Part shown: piece after piece, positions 44,008 to 54,163 of the stretch
How the letters are laid out: each line of letters begins with the position of its first letter
Numbering within the stretch: position 1 is the stretch's first letter
Assembly (NCBI RefSeq): GCF_004114975.1
Contig: NZ_CP030052.1
Span: 682,001-746,000 of the forward strand
Direction of reading: 5' to 3'
DNA from: Bradyrhizobium guangdongense
GTDB lineage: Bacteria > Pseudomonadota > Alphaproteobacteria > Rhizobiales > Xanthobacteraceae
DNA: 64,000 nucleotides
Position numbers and translations under genes: made by a program
Notes under the pieces: model-generated
The model's input: the letters and a program-made list of their open reading frames with translations, nothing else
Told to the model about the DNA's origin: nothing
The model's database searches: none

Positions 44008-45311
44008 ATGGAGTGGAAGGCGCACGGTTACCGGGTTGGTGCATCGAGCGAGACCTTCGATAGCATCCCAGAAAGCGCAGACGAACTTGATCGGTTCATC
44101 GCGCTACACCGCCGAAAGATCGAGCCGTGGCTCTCGGCGGTATTCCAAGCTGAGCATCTGAACCTCCTGCTTGGCAGCGGCTTTACCATTGCTGTGGGCT
44201 TCGCTGCCGGCGTCAAGGCGACGGGTATGGCGATTGCGACGGGGAAGTCGAAACATGCCAAGGCAATCCTCGTCACGCGACCGCAAGCGCCAAAAAGATG
44301 GGTCGCGGTCAAGCTAACATCGAAGATCAGTTGCGTAGCGCCATTGCTGTGCTCGATGGTCTTGACATCATCGATAAGGGGTCGGCGCAAGGTGTTCGCG
44401 ACGACATTAACTCCGCAATCGCGACATTCCTAACCTCACTGCTTGCTACCGAGCGAGGTATTTTCGAAGCAAACAGTGCATCAGCACTGGCGACGGTGCA
44501 GTCATTTCTGCTCAGCTTCGTCAGCCGCGCCGCTTCACGCGAGCGTTTACATATCTTCACGACCAACTACGACCGGTTGATCGAACATGGCTGCGATCAA
44601 GCGGGGCTACGGATCATTGATCGCTTTGTGGGGAGCTTGCGTCCACTGTTCCGCAACACTCGGATCGAGCTCGATTATCATTACAACCCACCCGGGATCC
44701 GCGGTGAGCCGCGCTTTATGGAAGGCGTCGTCCGTCTGACCAAGCTCCACGGCAGCCTTGATTGGCGCTTCGACCCCATCGCGCATCGGATCTATCGGTC
44801 AGAGACACCATTTGGTGCCGACGACGATCATCCGAGCTTACCAGATTCTCCAGTTGATACCGTGATGATCTATCCTAATCCGGCTAAGGACGTGGAGACC
44901 ACCCAATATCCTTATGCGGAGCTATTCCGTGATTTCGCCTCGGCAACTTGCAGACCCAACTCGGTGGTGGTGACCTACGGCTACGGGTTCGGTGATGACC
45001 ACATCAACCGTGTTCTGCTCGATATGCTGTCGGTTCCGTCCGCACACCTCGTGATCATCGCCTTTGAACTAGACGATCGCATCAAGGGATTTCTCAATCA
45101 AACTCGTCCTGCACAAGTCAGCCTCCTCGCCGGCAACCATTTCGGAAGCCTCCAGCACCTCGTCGACGATTATCTGCCAAAGCCCGCGCTCGATTACATC
45201 ACCGGGCGTATGTCTGACTTGCTGAAGAACCGCGCTTTCGCAGATGCCGCTGCGGGCCTGGCGCCAGCCGAACCGAGTCAGCCGCCAGCGGGCTCTGGAG
45301 GAGGAACGTGA
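44008..45311 (+). pseudogene. SIR2-family NADase of a SIR2-HerA system, frameshifted
   Basis: The N-terminal frame (ATG 44008) gives HLNLLLGSGFTIAVGFAAGV, the NAD-binding start of SIR2. A second frame (open from about 44240) gives the rest: LHIFTTNYDRLIE, KLHGSLDWRF with the catalytic His, and VVTYGYGFGDDHINRVL. Both frames belong to one protein of about 430 residues; the shift lies near 44235-44285. Full-length SIR2 depletes NAD+ upon phage infection with HerA. As written, only truncated products would form, so the system may be inactive or the base call wrong. Confidence 0.8.
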
Positions 45312-47401
45312 GCTCCCCGATCGAACGGCTCGCTGAACTGGTCATCGGCACGGTCGAGTCGATCTCCTCGGATGAGATCCGTGTGCTGCTCGATCTCGAT
45401 GCGCCACAGGCTACTGCGCTCAACACCGGCACACCGATGAGCTTCCCAAGGCTCAATAGTTACGTGCTGATACCGAATGAGGCTGGTGCTACCGTCGCCT
45501 ACGTCACGTGGATCGGGATTGAACGATCGCCGTACCCCAAACGGTCGGGGCTTAAGGATTTCGGCCTGATCGATCTGCCATTCCCTCTGCGGAAGATGTC
45601 GCTCACTCCGATCGGCACCCTGTCTGTCGCTCGAAACCGACGCGAGGGAAGCAGTATGTTCGAATTGAGTCGAGGAATCGTTGCGTTCCCTTCGGTAGGC
45701 GATCAGATACCAATCCCAACGCCGGAACAAATCACAGCTATCGTCGGAGCAAAGGACAAGGACCGCCGCGTTCGCATCGGCTCGTCACCGCTGGCTGCAG
45801 ATACCTCAATTATGGTCGATCCCGATAAGATCTTCGGGCGGCACGTCGCCGTACTCGGCAACACCGGTAGTGGAAAATCCTGCTCCGTCGCTGGGCTGAT
45901 CCGCTGGTCACTCGATGCGGCGCAGGCCGCTCTTGAGAATGGCACAGAACAGCCGAATGCGCGGTTTATTATTCTTGATCCTAATGGGGAGTACGCCAAA
46001 GCATTTGCAGATAGGGGCGGAAATATCCGCCTGTTTCGTGTCCCGCCCATCGACCTCAACAGGGGTGAACGCGCGCTCCGTCTGCCGGCCTGGCTCTGGA
46101 ACGGTCACGAGTGGACCGCGGTATCGTTCGCACGACCCGGAGCGCAGCGGCCCCTGCTGCTCCAAGCGCTTCGTGAACTAAAGAACGGGCAGCTGGCGGG
46201 GACGCCTCGCCAAACTATCGTCAGGCGGCATTTGTATTCCTATCGCATCATGATCGCCGCTATGTTGGCCGAAGGTGCCGCGACCTACGCTGGCAGCGCA
46301 AGCAATCGGCGGCGCTGCGGCGAACTGCTAGACAACATTGCATCAGACTGCAGCAATATGACGGAATCCGTTGATGGTGAGCACAAGACAGCTCTGGAAG
46401 AGATAAGCAGCATTATCGAAACTATCGCTAATTCCCGTCGGTCAGGAGACTGGTTCAACTCCTTCTCAGTACAGGACATGGAAGCGGTGCGGAGGTCACT
46501 GCAGAGCTTCGTAGATCTGGTAGAGGATGCTTTCGCCATCGCGCATCTTACGGAAGATGCACCGATACCATTCGACGTACACATGCTGCCAGAGCACCTT
46601 GAGAGGATAGCAGCGACGGAGGGAGGTGCGTTGGCCGGATTCATCAGCACGCTCGGCATGCGCATCCGCGGCATGATGTCGGACCCGAGACTCGGTCAAG
46701 TGATTGGAAGTGACCCGGCGATCACCTTCGATGCCTGGCTTGACGCGTTCGTGGGCAGCAACGCCTCGGCCAACGGACAGGTCGCAATCGTTGACCTTTC
46801 GTTGGTGCCTTCAGAAATAATCCACGTAGTCGTTGCGGTTCTGGGACGGCTGACGTTTGAGGCATTGCAGCGCTACCGACGGCTTCATCCTGATGGCAAA
46901 CCTCTGCCCACGACCTTGGTTCTAGAGGAAGCACACAACTTTGTTCGGCGAGGCGCCAACGAAGATGGGCCGGCAGAAAACCCGACCCAGCTCTGTCGCG
47001 AGACGTTCGAAAAGATCGCGCGCGAAGGTCGCAAGTTTGGTCTTGGATTGATGCTATCGTCACAACGCCCATCGGAGCTCTCGCCCACGATCCTTGCACA
47101 GTGCAATACTTTCCTACTGCACCGGATCGTAAACGACCTCGATCAGGCGCTAGTTGGACGTCTCGTTCCCGACAATGTGGCGGGCTTGCTAAAGGAGCTA
47201 CCTAGCCTACCATCCCGTCAGGCAATTTTGCTGGGATGGGCCACGCCGATTCCTTTGCTCGTGGAGATGGATGAACTTGCCGAGGCACATCGGCCGCAAT
47301 CGTCAGACCCAGATTTCTGGGACGTTTGGATCGGCAAGAACCCACGTCCGATCGATTGGCCCACCCTCGTCGGCGATTGGACCGGCAGTGCGCAGAATTG
47401 A
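45308..47401 (+). CDS. herA: HerA-like DNA translocase of a SIR2-HerA system
   Basis: The 697-residue protein has a HAS-barrel-like start, Walker A LGNTGSGKSC (about 184-193), ILDPNGEYAKAF and a Walker B TLVLEEAHNF near residue 537. A late SSQRPSELSPTILAQ is typical of HerA/DUF87 ATPases. These form hexamers and pair with SIR2 or nuclease partners in anti-phage systems. GTG at 45308 overlaps the SIR2 stop by four bases. The gene itself is intact. Confidence 0.9.
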   Translation: MSSPIERLAELVIGTVESISSDEIRVLLDLDAPQATALNTGTPMSFPRLNSYVLIPNEAGATVAYVTWIGIERSPYPKRSGLKDFGLIDLPFPLRKMSLTPIGTLSVARNRREGSSMFELSRGIVAFPSVGDQIPIPTPEQITAIVGAKDKDRRVRIGSSPLAADTSIMVDPDKIFGRHVAVLGNTGSGKSCSVAGLIRWSLDAAQAALENGTEQPNARFIILDPNGEYAKAFADRGGNIRLFRVPPIDLNRGERALRLPAWLWNGHEWTAVSFARPGAQRPLLLQALRELKNGQLAGTPRQTIVRRHLYSYRIMIAAMLAEGAATYAGSASNRRRCGELLDNIASDCSNMTESVDGEHKTALEEISSIIETIANSRRSGDWFNSFSVQDMEAVRRSLQSFVDLVEDAFAIAHLTEDAPIPFDVHMLPEHLERIAATEGGALAGFISTLGMRIRGMMSDPRLGQVIGSDPAITFDAWLDAFVGSNASANGQVAIVDLSLVPSEIIHVVVAVLGRLTFEALQRYRRLHPDGKPLPTTLVLEEAHNFVRRGANEDGPAENPTQLCRETFEKIAREGRKFGLGLMLSSQRPSELSPTILAQCNTFLLHRIVNDLDQALVGRLVPDNVAGLLKELPSLPSRQAILLGWATPIPLLVEMDELAEAHRPQSSDPDFWDVWIGKNPRPIDWPTLVGDWTGSAQN

Positions 47402-47980
47402 ACAGACTGCGCTCCTCGATCAGACGTTTCCATGACTGCCGCACGCCTTATGAGTCCGACGGGAGAAAACAAGGTGAGCTGGTGATCTCATTGCTCAATG
47501 GCTTGCAGGACGAGACGGAGAGCGAGGTCGAGTTCGTCGAATCCGCTATTGTCATTCGGCGTCACAATTGATCCCTTCAGCATCCAATTTTGCATGCCGA
47601 ATGACAGCTTGCCCGCTAAGTTGAGTGGCGTAAGTCGGCCGGCGTCAGCAGGCGATGAGATCGCTTCGACGGAAACACTGATCCGGCAGCAAGTGCCCGA
47701 GCATTGCTAACTGCGTTTCGTGTTGCGGGGACTTCGTGCTGAGCACAGACGAGGCTAGGGCCGAGATCGATCGGATCGACACCATTGCAATCAACTGGCG
47801 CCAAGTTTTTGAGGATGAGGGTGTCGACGAAATCGAAAGAATAGCACCTGCCTTCCCAATAGCAGACTGCTTTCCCCGCAAGCTCGTCTCCAGCCTTAGA
47901 GAGCTCAGCCGACTTTGCCGGCTGCGCTGGCCTTGCTTTTTACGGTCGTACTTCCACCGTTGTGACTGATAAGCACTTCT
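47402..47980. other. Decayed stretch, no intact gene
   Basis: Only short unrelated frames occur. The segment 47736-47875 (see separate entry) may be the end of a HipA-type gene. Nothing else is recognised. Confidence 0.45.
47736..47875 (+). pseudogene. Possible HipA C-terminal remnant
   Basis: The reading frame STDEARAEIDRIDTIAINWR, then QVFEDEGVDEIERIAPAF resembles the C-terminal helices of HipA kinases (a regularly spaced Asp/Arg pattern ending in IAPAF). No start or kinase core is present. The match is from memory. Confidence 0.35.
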
Positions 47981-49549
47981 CTACGAGATGGAGAGCATGA
48001 CCTTATCCCAGTTAGAGAATCCCTCCGCGAAAAAGGCCGGTCTTTTCGACCCCCGATCCTTATTCGATCGTTCAACTGCGCTCTCGACAAAGTCAGACGT
48101 ATCGGCATTCAATGCCCGCACCACCTCTGATACAATATGGGGCCGACCACCGATGAGCGTGACCTCCGGCTCCGAGCGGCTCGATGATACAATCGGAAGT
48201 TCGATAAGCGCCGTATAGCGCGACCCAAAACATTCGAGCGAAAAAGGCGTCAACAAAGCATCGTCAGAAGTCAGTTGAATTTCGTCAGGCCAATGGTTGA
48301 AGATGATATTGACGCCTGGCGTTGATGCTACGGCAAGAAATTCGATGTGAGTATCAACCCAATCGACGAAGTCGGCAAATTTAAAGCGGCGCGCTGTCTG
48401 CCGACCTGCCCGAACCATCGCCGATACAATCCTACGAAGAACTGGCGCGGCCGGAATCCAATGCGCAAATGGCCCTTCGCCTGGTGCCATTTCCAACTTG
48501 AGCTCTTTTCCCTTGAAACGGAGCGTTATCGATTTCTGCGGCCTGGCCAGTATGACGCCAATCTCGATGATGGCGACCGCCTCCTCCAGGTCGACAATTC
48601 GTTCACCGTCATAGTTGAGCGTTAGGTTCGCCTCCGCCTTCGGAAAGTCGATCAAAAATTCAAGGAAGTTGTTTGCAAGTCGCACCGGCCCGAGCTTTCC
48701 ATCGAATATCGGAGTGACGAACATCTCGAGCTCTACCGAGGTCCACTCGCCTGCTTCCGAAGAAAGTTCAACCGTGGTTGACATCGATGACGATACGTTT
48801 AGCTCCAGCACCGCTTCCCGAAACTCATCGCGATCATTGTCGAGCGGAATTCCGAACCGGCGTCGCTCAATCGTCAGGTCCGTCACCTTAAGCGTGCGAG
48901 GGCCACCCAAAAAGAGCTGACCGATCTTTTCGCCCGCATTTTCTCCTGGAACGAAAAATCGACCGACAATGGATCTGTTATCAAAACCGCAAGTCTTGCG
49001 GTAGTCGACCTTCCCTGCAATATAATCGGCAGGTGCCCCTCCGAGCATTCCGTTTAAAGCCTTTGCCAGCCCTTCTCCTGCTGGAGACAATTCTACCGCA
49101 CGATCGAGTGGCACAAGAATCGTGATTCTGTGAATGTTCCGCTTTCCTTTGGCTTCCTCGCTGCGAACCCGCTTGAGGGTGTCGTAGATCATTTTTTGAT
49201 CGACCGGGACGAGGAGAGTGCGAATCGGCGTCCGCCCGTCTTTGACGAAAAACATGACGACGATCGCCGCCGGCAGGTCAGCATCAACGAGATGCTTGAG
49301 CGCCGACAGCTTGATCCTCGGCGGCTGAGATCCTTCTGTCGCTTTCACTTGGATCAAGAATTTCGGAAGATCGTTCTGGGAATCAAGCGGACGCTCTTTC
49401 ATCCGCAAAGGCTCGCCTTCAAGGAGGTAGTCCCAGCCGAGACGGTCTGCCTGTGATTTCTGGGCACGAAACCCTTCCGGTTCACACCAACCGATGAACA
49501 CATTCTCACCTCGCGCGCCAAGATCTGGAACGCTCACTGAATTCTTCAT
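47981..49549 (-). CDS. Large hypothetical protein with N-terminal PD-(D/E)XK nuclease-like domain
   Basis: The 522-residue protein begins LGARGENVFIGWCEPEGFRA, then GWDYLLEG and FLIQVKAT. Glu15, Asp40 and the Q-x-K at 67-69 fit a DUF4365-like restriction nuclease fold. The remaining 400 residues are beta-rich with no recognised family. It lies three bases after the HTH gene, so the pair forms one operon. It is possibly a toxin or restriction effector controlled by the HTH protein. Confidence 0.6.
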   Translation of the reverse strand: MKNSVSVPDLGARGENVFIGWCEPEGFRAQKSQADRLGWDYLLEGEPLRMKERPLDSQNDLPKFLIQVKATEGSQPPRIKLSALKHLVDADLPAAIVVMFFVKDGRTPIRTLLVPVDQKMIYDTLKRVRSEEAKGKRNIHRITILVPLDRAVELSPAGEGLAKALNGMLGGAPADYIAGKVDYRKTCGFDNRSIVGRFFVPGENAGEKIGQLFLGGPRTLKVTDLTIERRRFGIPLDNDRDEFREAVLELNVSSSMSTTVELSSEAGEWTSVELEMFVTPIFDGKLGPVRLANNFLEFLIDFPKAEANLTLNYDGERIVDLEEAVAIIEIGVILARPQKSITLRFKGKELKLEMAPGEGPFAHWIPAAPVLRRIVSAMVRAGRQTARRFKFADFVDWVDTHIEFLAVASTPGVNIIFNHWPDEIQLTSDDALLTPFSLECFGSRYTALIELPIVSSSRSEPEVTLIGGRPHIVSEVVRALNADTSDFVESAVERSNKDRGSKRPAFFAEGFSNWDKVMLSIS

Positions 49550-49552
49550 ATT

Positions 49553-50323
49553 TTAGACCATAGCCTTAGCTACTGCTGAAACCAGATCGATAGTCGGGAA
49601 GAACCCGAGTTCGTGGAGTTGATGCAGTAATTCCTCAAATTGAAGGTGATTGGCGCTGCCCTTGGCGGCAAGCTTCGCCAGTTCATCGATTTTGCCGGCG
49701 AGTAATTCGATGTCCCGCTGGCGGCGTTTGGAGTCCGCAGGCGACAGCCGCTGCGGGCCATCGACAACAAACGCGGCCGAATGTTTTCGGACGTACTCCG
49801 CGACGTTGTCCAGCGCAATTTCGCTTTCGCCGGCCTTTGAAAAAGCCATGCTGATGCTGTACGCGGCATCTTCAAGGTACGGCCTGTCCCGCACGAGGTC
49901 CGGCGAGCTGTCTTTGCGGCGGTACCCGCTGAGAGAGAAGCTTCCGTTTTGCAGGTTGTAAAACCCGATCTCAAAAGGACCGAACGTCGCAACGCCTTTA
50001 GCGATATTGACCGACCATGGATTTTGCGGCCCGCCGCGAGCTTCGACCGCTTTGATCAGCCCGCTCACCTCTCGCGCATGAAGTCGCGCACGCTCGAGCT
50101 GAGCTTGGTCGTTCTCGAATATGGAAATGGCGTCCGGCTTCCAAGCCAAGTGCCGCGCGTGGAGTTGGTGCCAGGCACGCAGAGCGGCTTGGGCCGGACC
50201 GGGAATTTCCTCGCCTTCCATCCATCTTCGAAGCGTTCGCGTCGAAACTCCCAACAGTTGCGCAGCCTCGGCCAGGTCGAGGCCCAGAAATGTCAAAATT
50301 TCAGTCAGCTCAATACTTGTCAT
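49553..50323 (-). CDS. HTH protein, probable antitoxin-type autoregulator
   Basis: The 256-residue protein starts with an Xre/Cro-like helix-turn-helix (LDLAEAAQLLGVSTRTLRRW), followed by a 180-residue domain without known family. A GPFEIGFYNLQNG strand and a helical C-terminus are visible. It is the first gene of a two-gene operon, preceded by two clear palindromes at 50340-50374. This arrangement resembles antitoxin or phage-response regulators that repress their own promoter. Confidence 0.7.
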   Translation of the reverse strand: MTSIELTEILTFLGLDLAEAAQLLGVSTRTLRRWMEGEEIPGPAQAALRAWHQLHARHLAWKPDAISIFENDQAQLERARLHAREVSGLIKAVEARGGPQNPWSVNIAKGVATFGPFEIGFYNLQNGSFSLSGYRRKDSSPDLVRDRPYLEDAAYSISMAFSKAGESEIALDNVAEYVRKHSAAFVVDGPQRLSPADSKRRQRDIELLAGKIDELAKLAAKGSANHLQFEELLHQLHELGFFPTIDLVSAVAKAMV

Positions 50324-50339
50324 TATGTAAAATCCGTTT

Positions 50340-50374
50340 TGATAATTTGTCCTTCGTATTTTGACAATATGTCA
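50340..50374. promoter_or_regulatory. Two tandem operator palindromes of the HTH gene
   Basis: TGATAATTTGTCC (50340-50352) and TGACAATATGTCA (50362-50374) are related. The second is a perfect palindrome (TGACA, three bases, TGTCA). Both also share the direct repeat TTTTGA-AAT-TGTC with centres 22 bases apart, two helical turns. They lie just upstream of the HTH start at 50323. Confidence 0.7.
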
Positions 50375-50441
50375 GAAAAAAGAACCTGCTTTGTCCCCCT
50401 CCCCTTCCGCGGGAGTGTCGTCCCGACGCGCGAGTTGGCGA

Positions 50442-50811
50442 ATGCCGTCACCAAAACAGATTGAAAAATGGACCGCCGCTACTCGGTCGTCGTCATCGCA
50501 TTCCGTCGGTTCAGACGCAGATTTACCGCAAGAGTATTGGGATTCAATCCTGGCTGACGCGAGCGTCGGAACGAGTCCAGGCGTGCCAATTCAGCAGCGA
50601 CGGCTATCGGAGATCCCTCGTCACGTTTTGCGGGTGACCTGCCAGCGCTGCAGTCGAATCGTTGAGATCCGAAAAGGCAGATGCGGTCGGGTCTTTCGAT
50701 CAGCATGCAGTCTGGAAGGACGTCGGGCAGAAGTCGGCCGATCGGACATGTCAGAATCGTAGCGCGCGCTACGAGGAGGATGGCTGCTGGCTATCTTTCA
50801 AGAGCTCCTAA
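50442..50811 (+). pseudogene. Small Cys-containing hypothetical protein, frameshifted
   Basis: The first frame (ATG 50442) ends RVTCQRCSRIVEIRK; one base over, the frame continues as ADAVGSFDQHAVWKDVGQKS to a stop at 50811 after EEDGCWLSF. The CxxC plus this continuation read like one short zinc-binding protein common in bradyrhizobia. It is broken by one frameshift. Confidence 0.5.
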
Positions 50812-51473
50812 AGGATCCGCTCGCGATCGGTTTGTTACTCAATGGCGCTTAACCACCATCCAACACCCCTGTCCGGTGGCGATCGCAACGCTCTAAAGAA
50901 GGAGCTGGGCAAACGACTCCTTGAAATCGACGGGCAGGGCCAACCCGAAGGGGTAGGTCGTCGGAAAAGATCGGGGATGAAGGAGCCTTAACAAGCGGGA
51001 CACGGATCGGGCTAACGACTTCACGCCGCCCGAAAAGCGGCCGGCTTCGAGTCCAGTTGAGAGGCCGCTGCCCGCTTTGGTGGCATCTGGCCCCTATCGA
51101 GCCCACGAGACGCGGCTTCCCGAAGTCTATCTTGTTGAGACGCTAGGCTGTCAGCCGGCGACCGCCGTCGTGCTGATCGTGTCGCCACGGTGGCGAGACT
51201 TGCCTGCCGATCGCCTGCAGATCATCCATCCAGGCAGCCGTTTGGTCCTCGACACCGGTAGCACACATCTCCTGCCCGGCGCCTACTATGTCGCTCTCCG
51301 TACTGGCACATCATCGCCACCGAGGAAACTCACTTTTCGCCGGCATCATCAGTCTGATCCCGACAGCCGCCTTCACAGGCATCCCGCAGTCGGGGCGCGC
51401 AGCACGCAAAGGCGTAGAGAGAGCGAAGCGTCTCCTTCTTGGCACTGTCGTGCAGCCCGCACCTCGTTCGTAA
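50812..51473. other. Undetermined stretch between defence and mobilization modules
   Basis: Only weak open frames occur. A plus-strand piece (51077-51300) reads LPEVYLVETLGCQPATAVVL without known family. Probably remnants of rearranged DNA. Confidence 0.4.
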
Positions 51474-52295
51474 TCAAAGCCTAAAGCTGCCGCGATCCGC
51501 ATAACCTTTGGGCCGAATATCCAGCGCGGCGATCAGGTCCAGGCGCTGCTTCCGACAACCAAACTCGGGGTGATCTCCCACCTGGAGCCACGCTCCGTCA
51601 CGGCGCTCAAGCCATCCGGATGCAAACACCTCGCCCGCCAGGAAACCGCCATTTGCCGTTCGGACCCAGCGTTCGCCGTCGATCGCAGGCCACAGAGCAA
51701 CGTGGATTGATAGCTCGTCCCAATCCGCGTCGTGAACGCTGGCAATCGCCGCAATATCCTCGATCATGAATCGGTACGTTCGACCATCGTCCCCGTACCT
51801 CGGATCCAGCAGCGGCCAGCTGTTTTCTCCTGCACGCGGCGTAAACAATCCCTGGTCGATGCCAGCATTGATCCCGGCGACCATCACATTGCGCCAGGCC
51901 CGCCGCCTGCGGGACCCGTCGTATTTCACCTTGGTTACCCCCTTGGACGCGGTCGGAATCACGTCCGCACCCTCGTAGTTGAGGCGATCGAAGGAGAATC
52001 CGCGGAGGTCTTCGTCCGATGTCGGAACACCCGTCATCGCCGCGAGCCGGCTCAGGAACGGCAATTCCTCGAGCAATGCAAAGTCCGGATGCACCGGTGC
52101 ACGCTCCAACATGCGGGCTCGCAGCGCTGCATGACTTGCAAAGCCGCATGCGGCTGCGATCGCCTCGGTCAGATGGGATGATTTGTAGTTCGGATAGCCC
52201 TGCCTAACCGCACGCTTCACGGACGTGAGCGCAGATTCAGTCAAAGGGATAGCGGTCAAAGGATCCACCTGTTCATATCGGCGGCCGATGTCCAC
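51474..52295 (-). CDS. Hypothetical protein beside the mobilization genes
   Basis: The 273-residue protein has an N-terminal helical segment (LTSVKRAVRQGYPNYKSSHL, AAACGFASHAALRARM) and a C-terminal alpha/beta region (WRNVMVAGINAGIDQGL). I do not recognise it; genes of this type are often seen next to relaxases in alphaproteobacterial elements. It is downstream of mobA and on the same strand. It could act in conjugal transfer, by location only. Confidence 0.55.
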   Translation of the reverse strand: MDIGRRYEQVDPLTAIPLTESALTSVKRAVRQGYPNYKSSHLTEAIAAACGFASHAALRARMLERAPVHPDFALLEELPFLSRLAAMTGVPTSDEDLRGFSFDRLNYEGADVIPTASKGVTKVKYDGSRRRRAWRNVMVAGINAGIDQGLFTPRAGENSWPLLDPRYGDDGRTYRFMIEDIAAIASVHDADWDELSIHVALWPAIDGERWVRTANGGFLAGEVFASGWLERRDGAWLQVGDHPEFGCRKQRLDLIAALDIRPKGYADRGSFRL

Positions 52296-52571
52296 AGATT
52301 ACGCACCGACCTGGATATGACGGTCGATCCAAGGATTTGAAATAGTGCCCACTTTGACCCTGTGGCAGGTCCGGCGAGACGGCCGATTCGAAGAATGCAC
52401 GATCTATCAGCCAGCTTTCAAGGACCTAGGCGCCTCAGGGCAGCCGCTCCATAGGGGTGTAACTTCCCGTTGACGGCTCCAATGCTGTTCGCGCGCTCGA
52501 GGAACATGACAAGCCGCCAGTGCACATCTACGTGCCAACCGATGAAACGGTTGGCGGAGCGCGCGGGCGCC

Positions 52572-53648
52572 TTACCTCGTCCGCTCATCGTCTCGCTTGT
52601 GACCGCGCAACTCGGCATCGATTCCCTGCTCTGCCTTGCGGCGACGGCTATTGGTGAGCTCCGAAAGCTCATTCTTTAGTGCATGCCGCCGGGTTTCAAC
52701 GGCGGGCATGTCGTTCACGAATTGCCTAACCTGGCGCGCGAGCGCGTGATCTGCCGCCGCTCCAGAATGCTGCAGCTCGGCTGCGTAATCGAGATATCGC
52801 CGCCGGATCGCATCCTGACGTGACTTGATCTGCTCGTCCCAAGGACGTTTTGCAGTCGTGCCGCCCCTCACCTCCGAAAGCACCTCTTTCCGGGCGAGCC
52901 GGTCGACATCAGGTACGATTTTTCGCTTGCGCATAGCGAGCACCGCCCCGCGATCGGCCTTTTGAACTCGCCCGCGGGTTCGCCGCGGCGTTGCCTCGGC
53001 CGCTATCCCGCGAAGCCGGAGTTCGCCAGCAAATCGCTCCCGCCAAGCCTGCAGATCTGCCTTCCGAGGGTTGAGACGCTTGCCGTCGTGGCCCAGGGAC
53101 CGGACGGTCAAGTGCACGTGGGGATGTTTGTCGTCGAGGTGCTGGACGAAGACATAGTCATGATTGTCCCCGAACGTTTCGATGGCAAATGCCCGGGCTA
53201 AATCCTTGACGGCGACGGCATCGGTGCCAGCCGGCATCGACAGAATGATGTTGATCGAAAGCGACCCATCACGGCGGCGCTTGTCGTCAAGGCCGGCATC
53301 ATCCTCCCAGCGTTGCTGTAGGTCTTTCAATCCGGAACGACCGGCCAGACTCGCGCCCTGCTCTGTTTCCGCATCGAGCTCGCCGTTTCGCGTGATATAC
53401 GCAAGGTGCGACTTGAGATGCGCCACGTCCTTGGTGCGGCCGGTGATCTTGACCATCACCTCTGGCGCTCGGCGCACGATCCGTTCGAGCTTCGCGCGCA
53501 TAGCCGGCGTCAGGCGACTAGGAACCGCCGGATCGGGGATATCCCACTCGGCCCGCCGCGGGCGCCGATTGGGCGTTTCCCAAACATATGAGATCGGCGG
53601 AAGCTCGGAGGCCAGGTCTGCCGGCCGCGGCTTATGGCGCCGACTCAT
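52572..53648 (-). CDS. MobA/VirD2-type relaxase
   Basis: The 358-residue protein is a mobilization nuclease of the MOBP group. The catalytic Tyr84 lies in HLAYITRNGE, and the metal-binding HxHxH is DDKHPHVHL (175-179). DGSLSINIILSMPAGTD fills the motif between. Relaxases nick oriT and pilot DNA through a type IV secretion channel. The start at 53648 overlaps the MobC stop (ATGA). The C-terminal 120 residues are basic and coiled. No type IV channel genes are visible, so mobilization in trans is likely. Confidence 0.85.
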   Translation of the reverse strand: MSRRHKPRPADLASELPPISYVWETPNRRPRRAEWDIPDPAVPSRLTPAMRAKLERIVRRAPEVMVKITGRTKDVAHLKSHLAYITRNGELDAETEQGASLAGRSGLKDLQQRWEDDAGLDDKRRRDGSLSINIILSMPAGTDAVAVKDLARAFAIETFGDNHDYVFVQHLDDKHPHVHLTVRSLGHDGKRLNPRKADLQAWRERFAGELRLRGIAAEATPRRTRGRVQKADRGAVLAMRKRKIVPDVDRLARKEVLSEVRGGTTAKRPWDEQIKSRQDAIRRRYLDYAAELQHSGAAADHALARQVRQFVNDMPAVETRRHALKNELSELTNSRRRKAEQGIDAELRGHKRDDERTR

Positions 53649-54163
53649 CGCCGCCCATCCCAATAATCCGCGTTGCCGTGCAGCGCATTGCGTAGTTGCG
53701 CGAGCTCTTTTTCGATGACCAACTGGGCCTCTTGAATTGCGGACAGATCGGGCTCGACCGCCCTGCCCTGCAGCACACTGGCGTTCGCTGCGCGCGCGAT
53801 CTGATTGATGTTGCCGCCGATCTGGTTGAGCTCGCGAACAATCGCGCGGAGCGCCTCGTGCTCGCCTGGAGAATGCTGCACCGGTGATCCCAACCGCGAG
53901 CGCACCAATGCAACGATCCAGCCGGTTCGGGTCATGCCGCGCTGATGTGACACTTCCGCGAGCTGCCGCATCTCGCTCTCGCGAAATCGCACCGTCACCT
54001 TCTCCGGTCGCCCGACAGGCAGCACGGAGATGCGCGGCACTGGTTCAGCAAGTGCCTCAGCAATGAGACGCCGCAAGAGCGCGGATTTGCCGCCCTGGGT
54101 CGCTGCCAAAGCTGAGAACTCCGCAGCGACTTCGTCAGAGACGCGAAGCGAGATCAGAGCCAT
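53645..54163 (-). CDS. mobC: MobC-like relaxosome accessory protein
   Basis: The 172-residue protein is a ribbon-helix-helix type DNA-binding protein (ALISLRVSDEVAAEFSALA at the N-terminus). A C-terminal LNQIGGNINQIARAAN motif is characteristic of MobC-type relaxosome partners. It binds near oriT and helps MobA to nick. It starts at ATG 54163, inside the tail of the preceding small gene by ten bases, and overlaps mobA by four bases. Confidence 0.82.
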   Translation of the reverse strand: MALISLRVSDEVAAEFSALAATQGGKSALLRRLIAEALAEPVPRISVLPVGRPEKVTVRFRESEMRQLAEVSHQRGMTRTGWIVALVRSRLGSPVQHSPGEHEALRAIVRELNQIGGNINQIARAANASVLQGRAVEPDLSAIQEAQLVIEKELAQLRNALHGNADYWDGRR

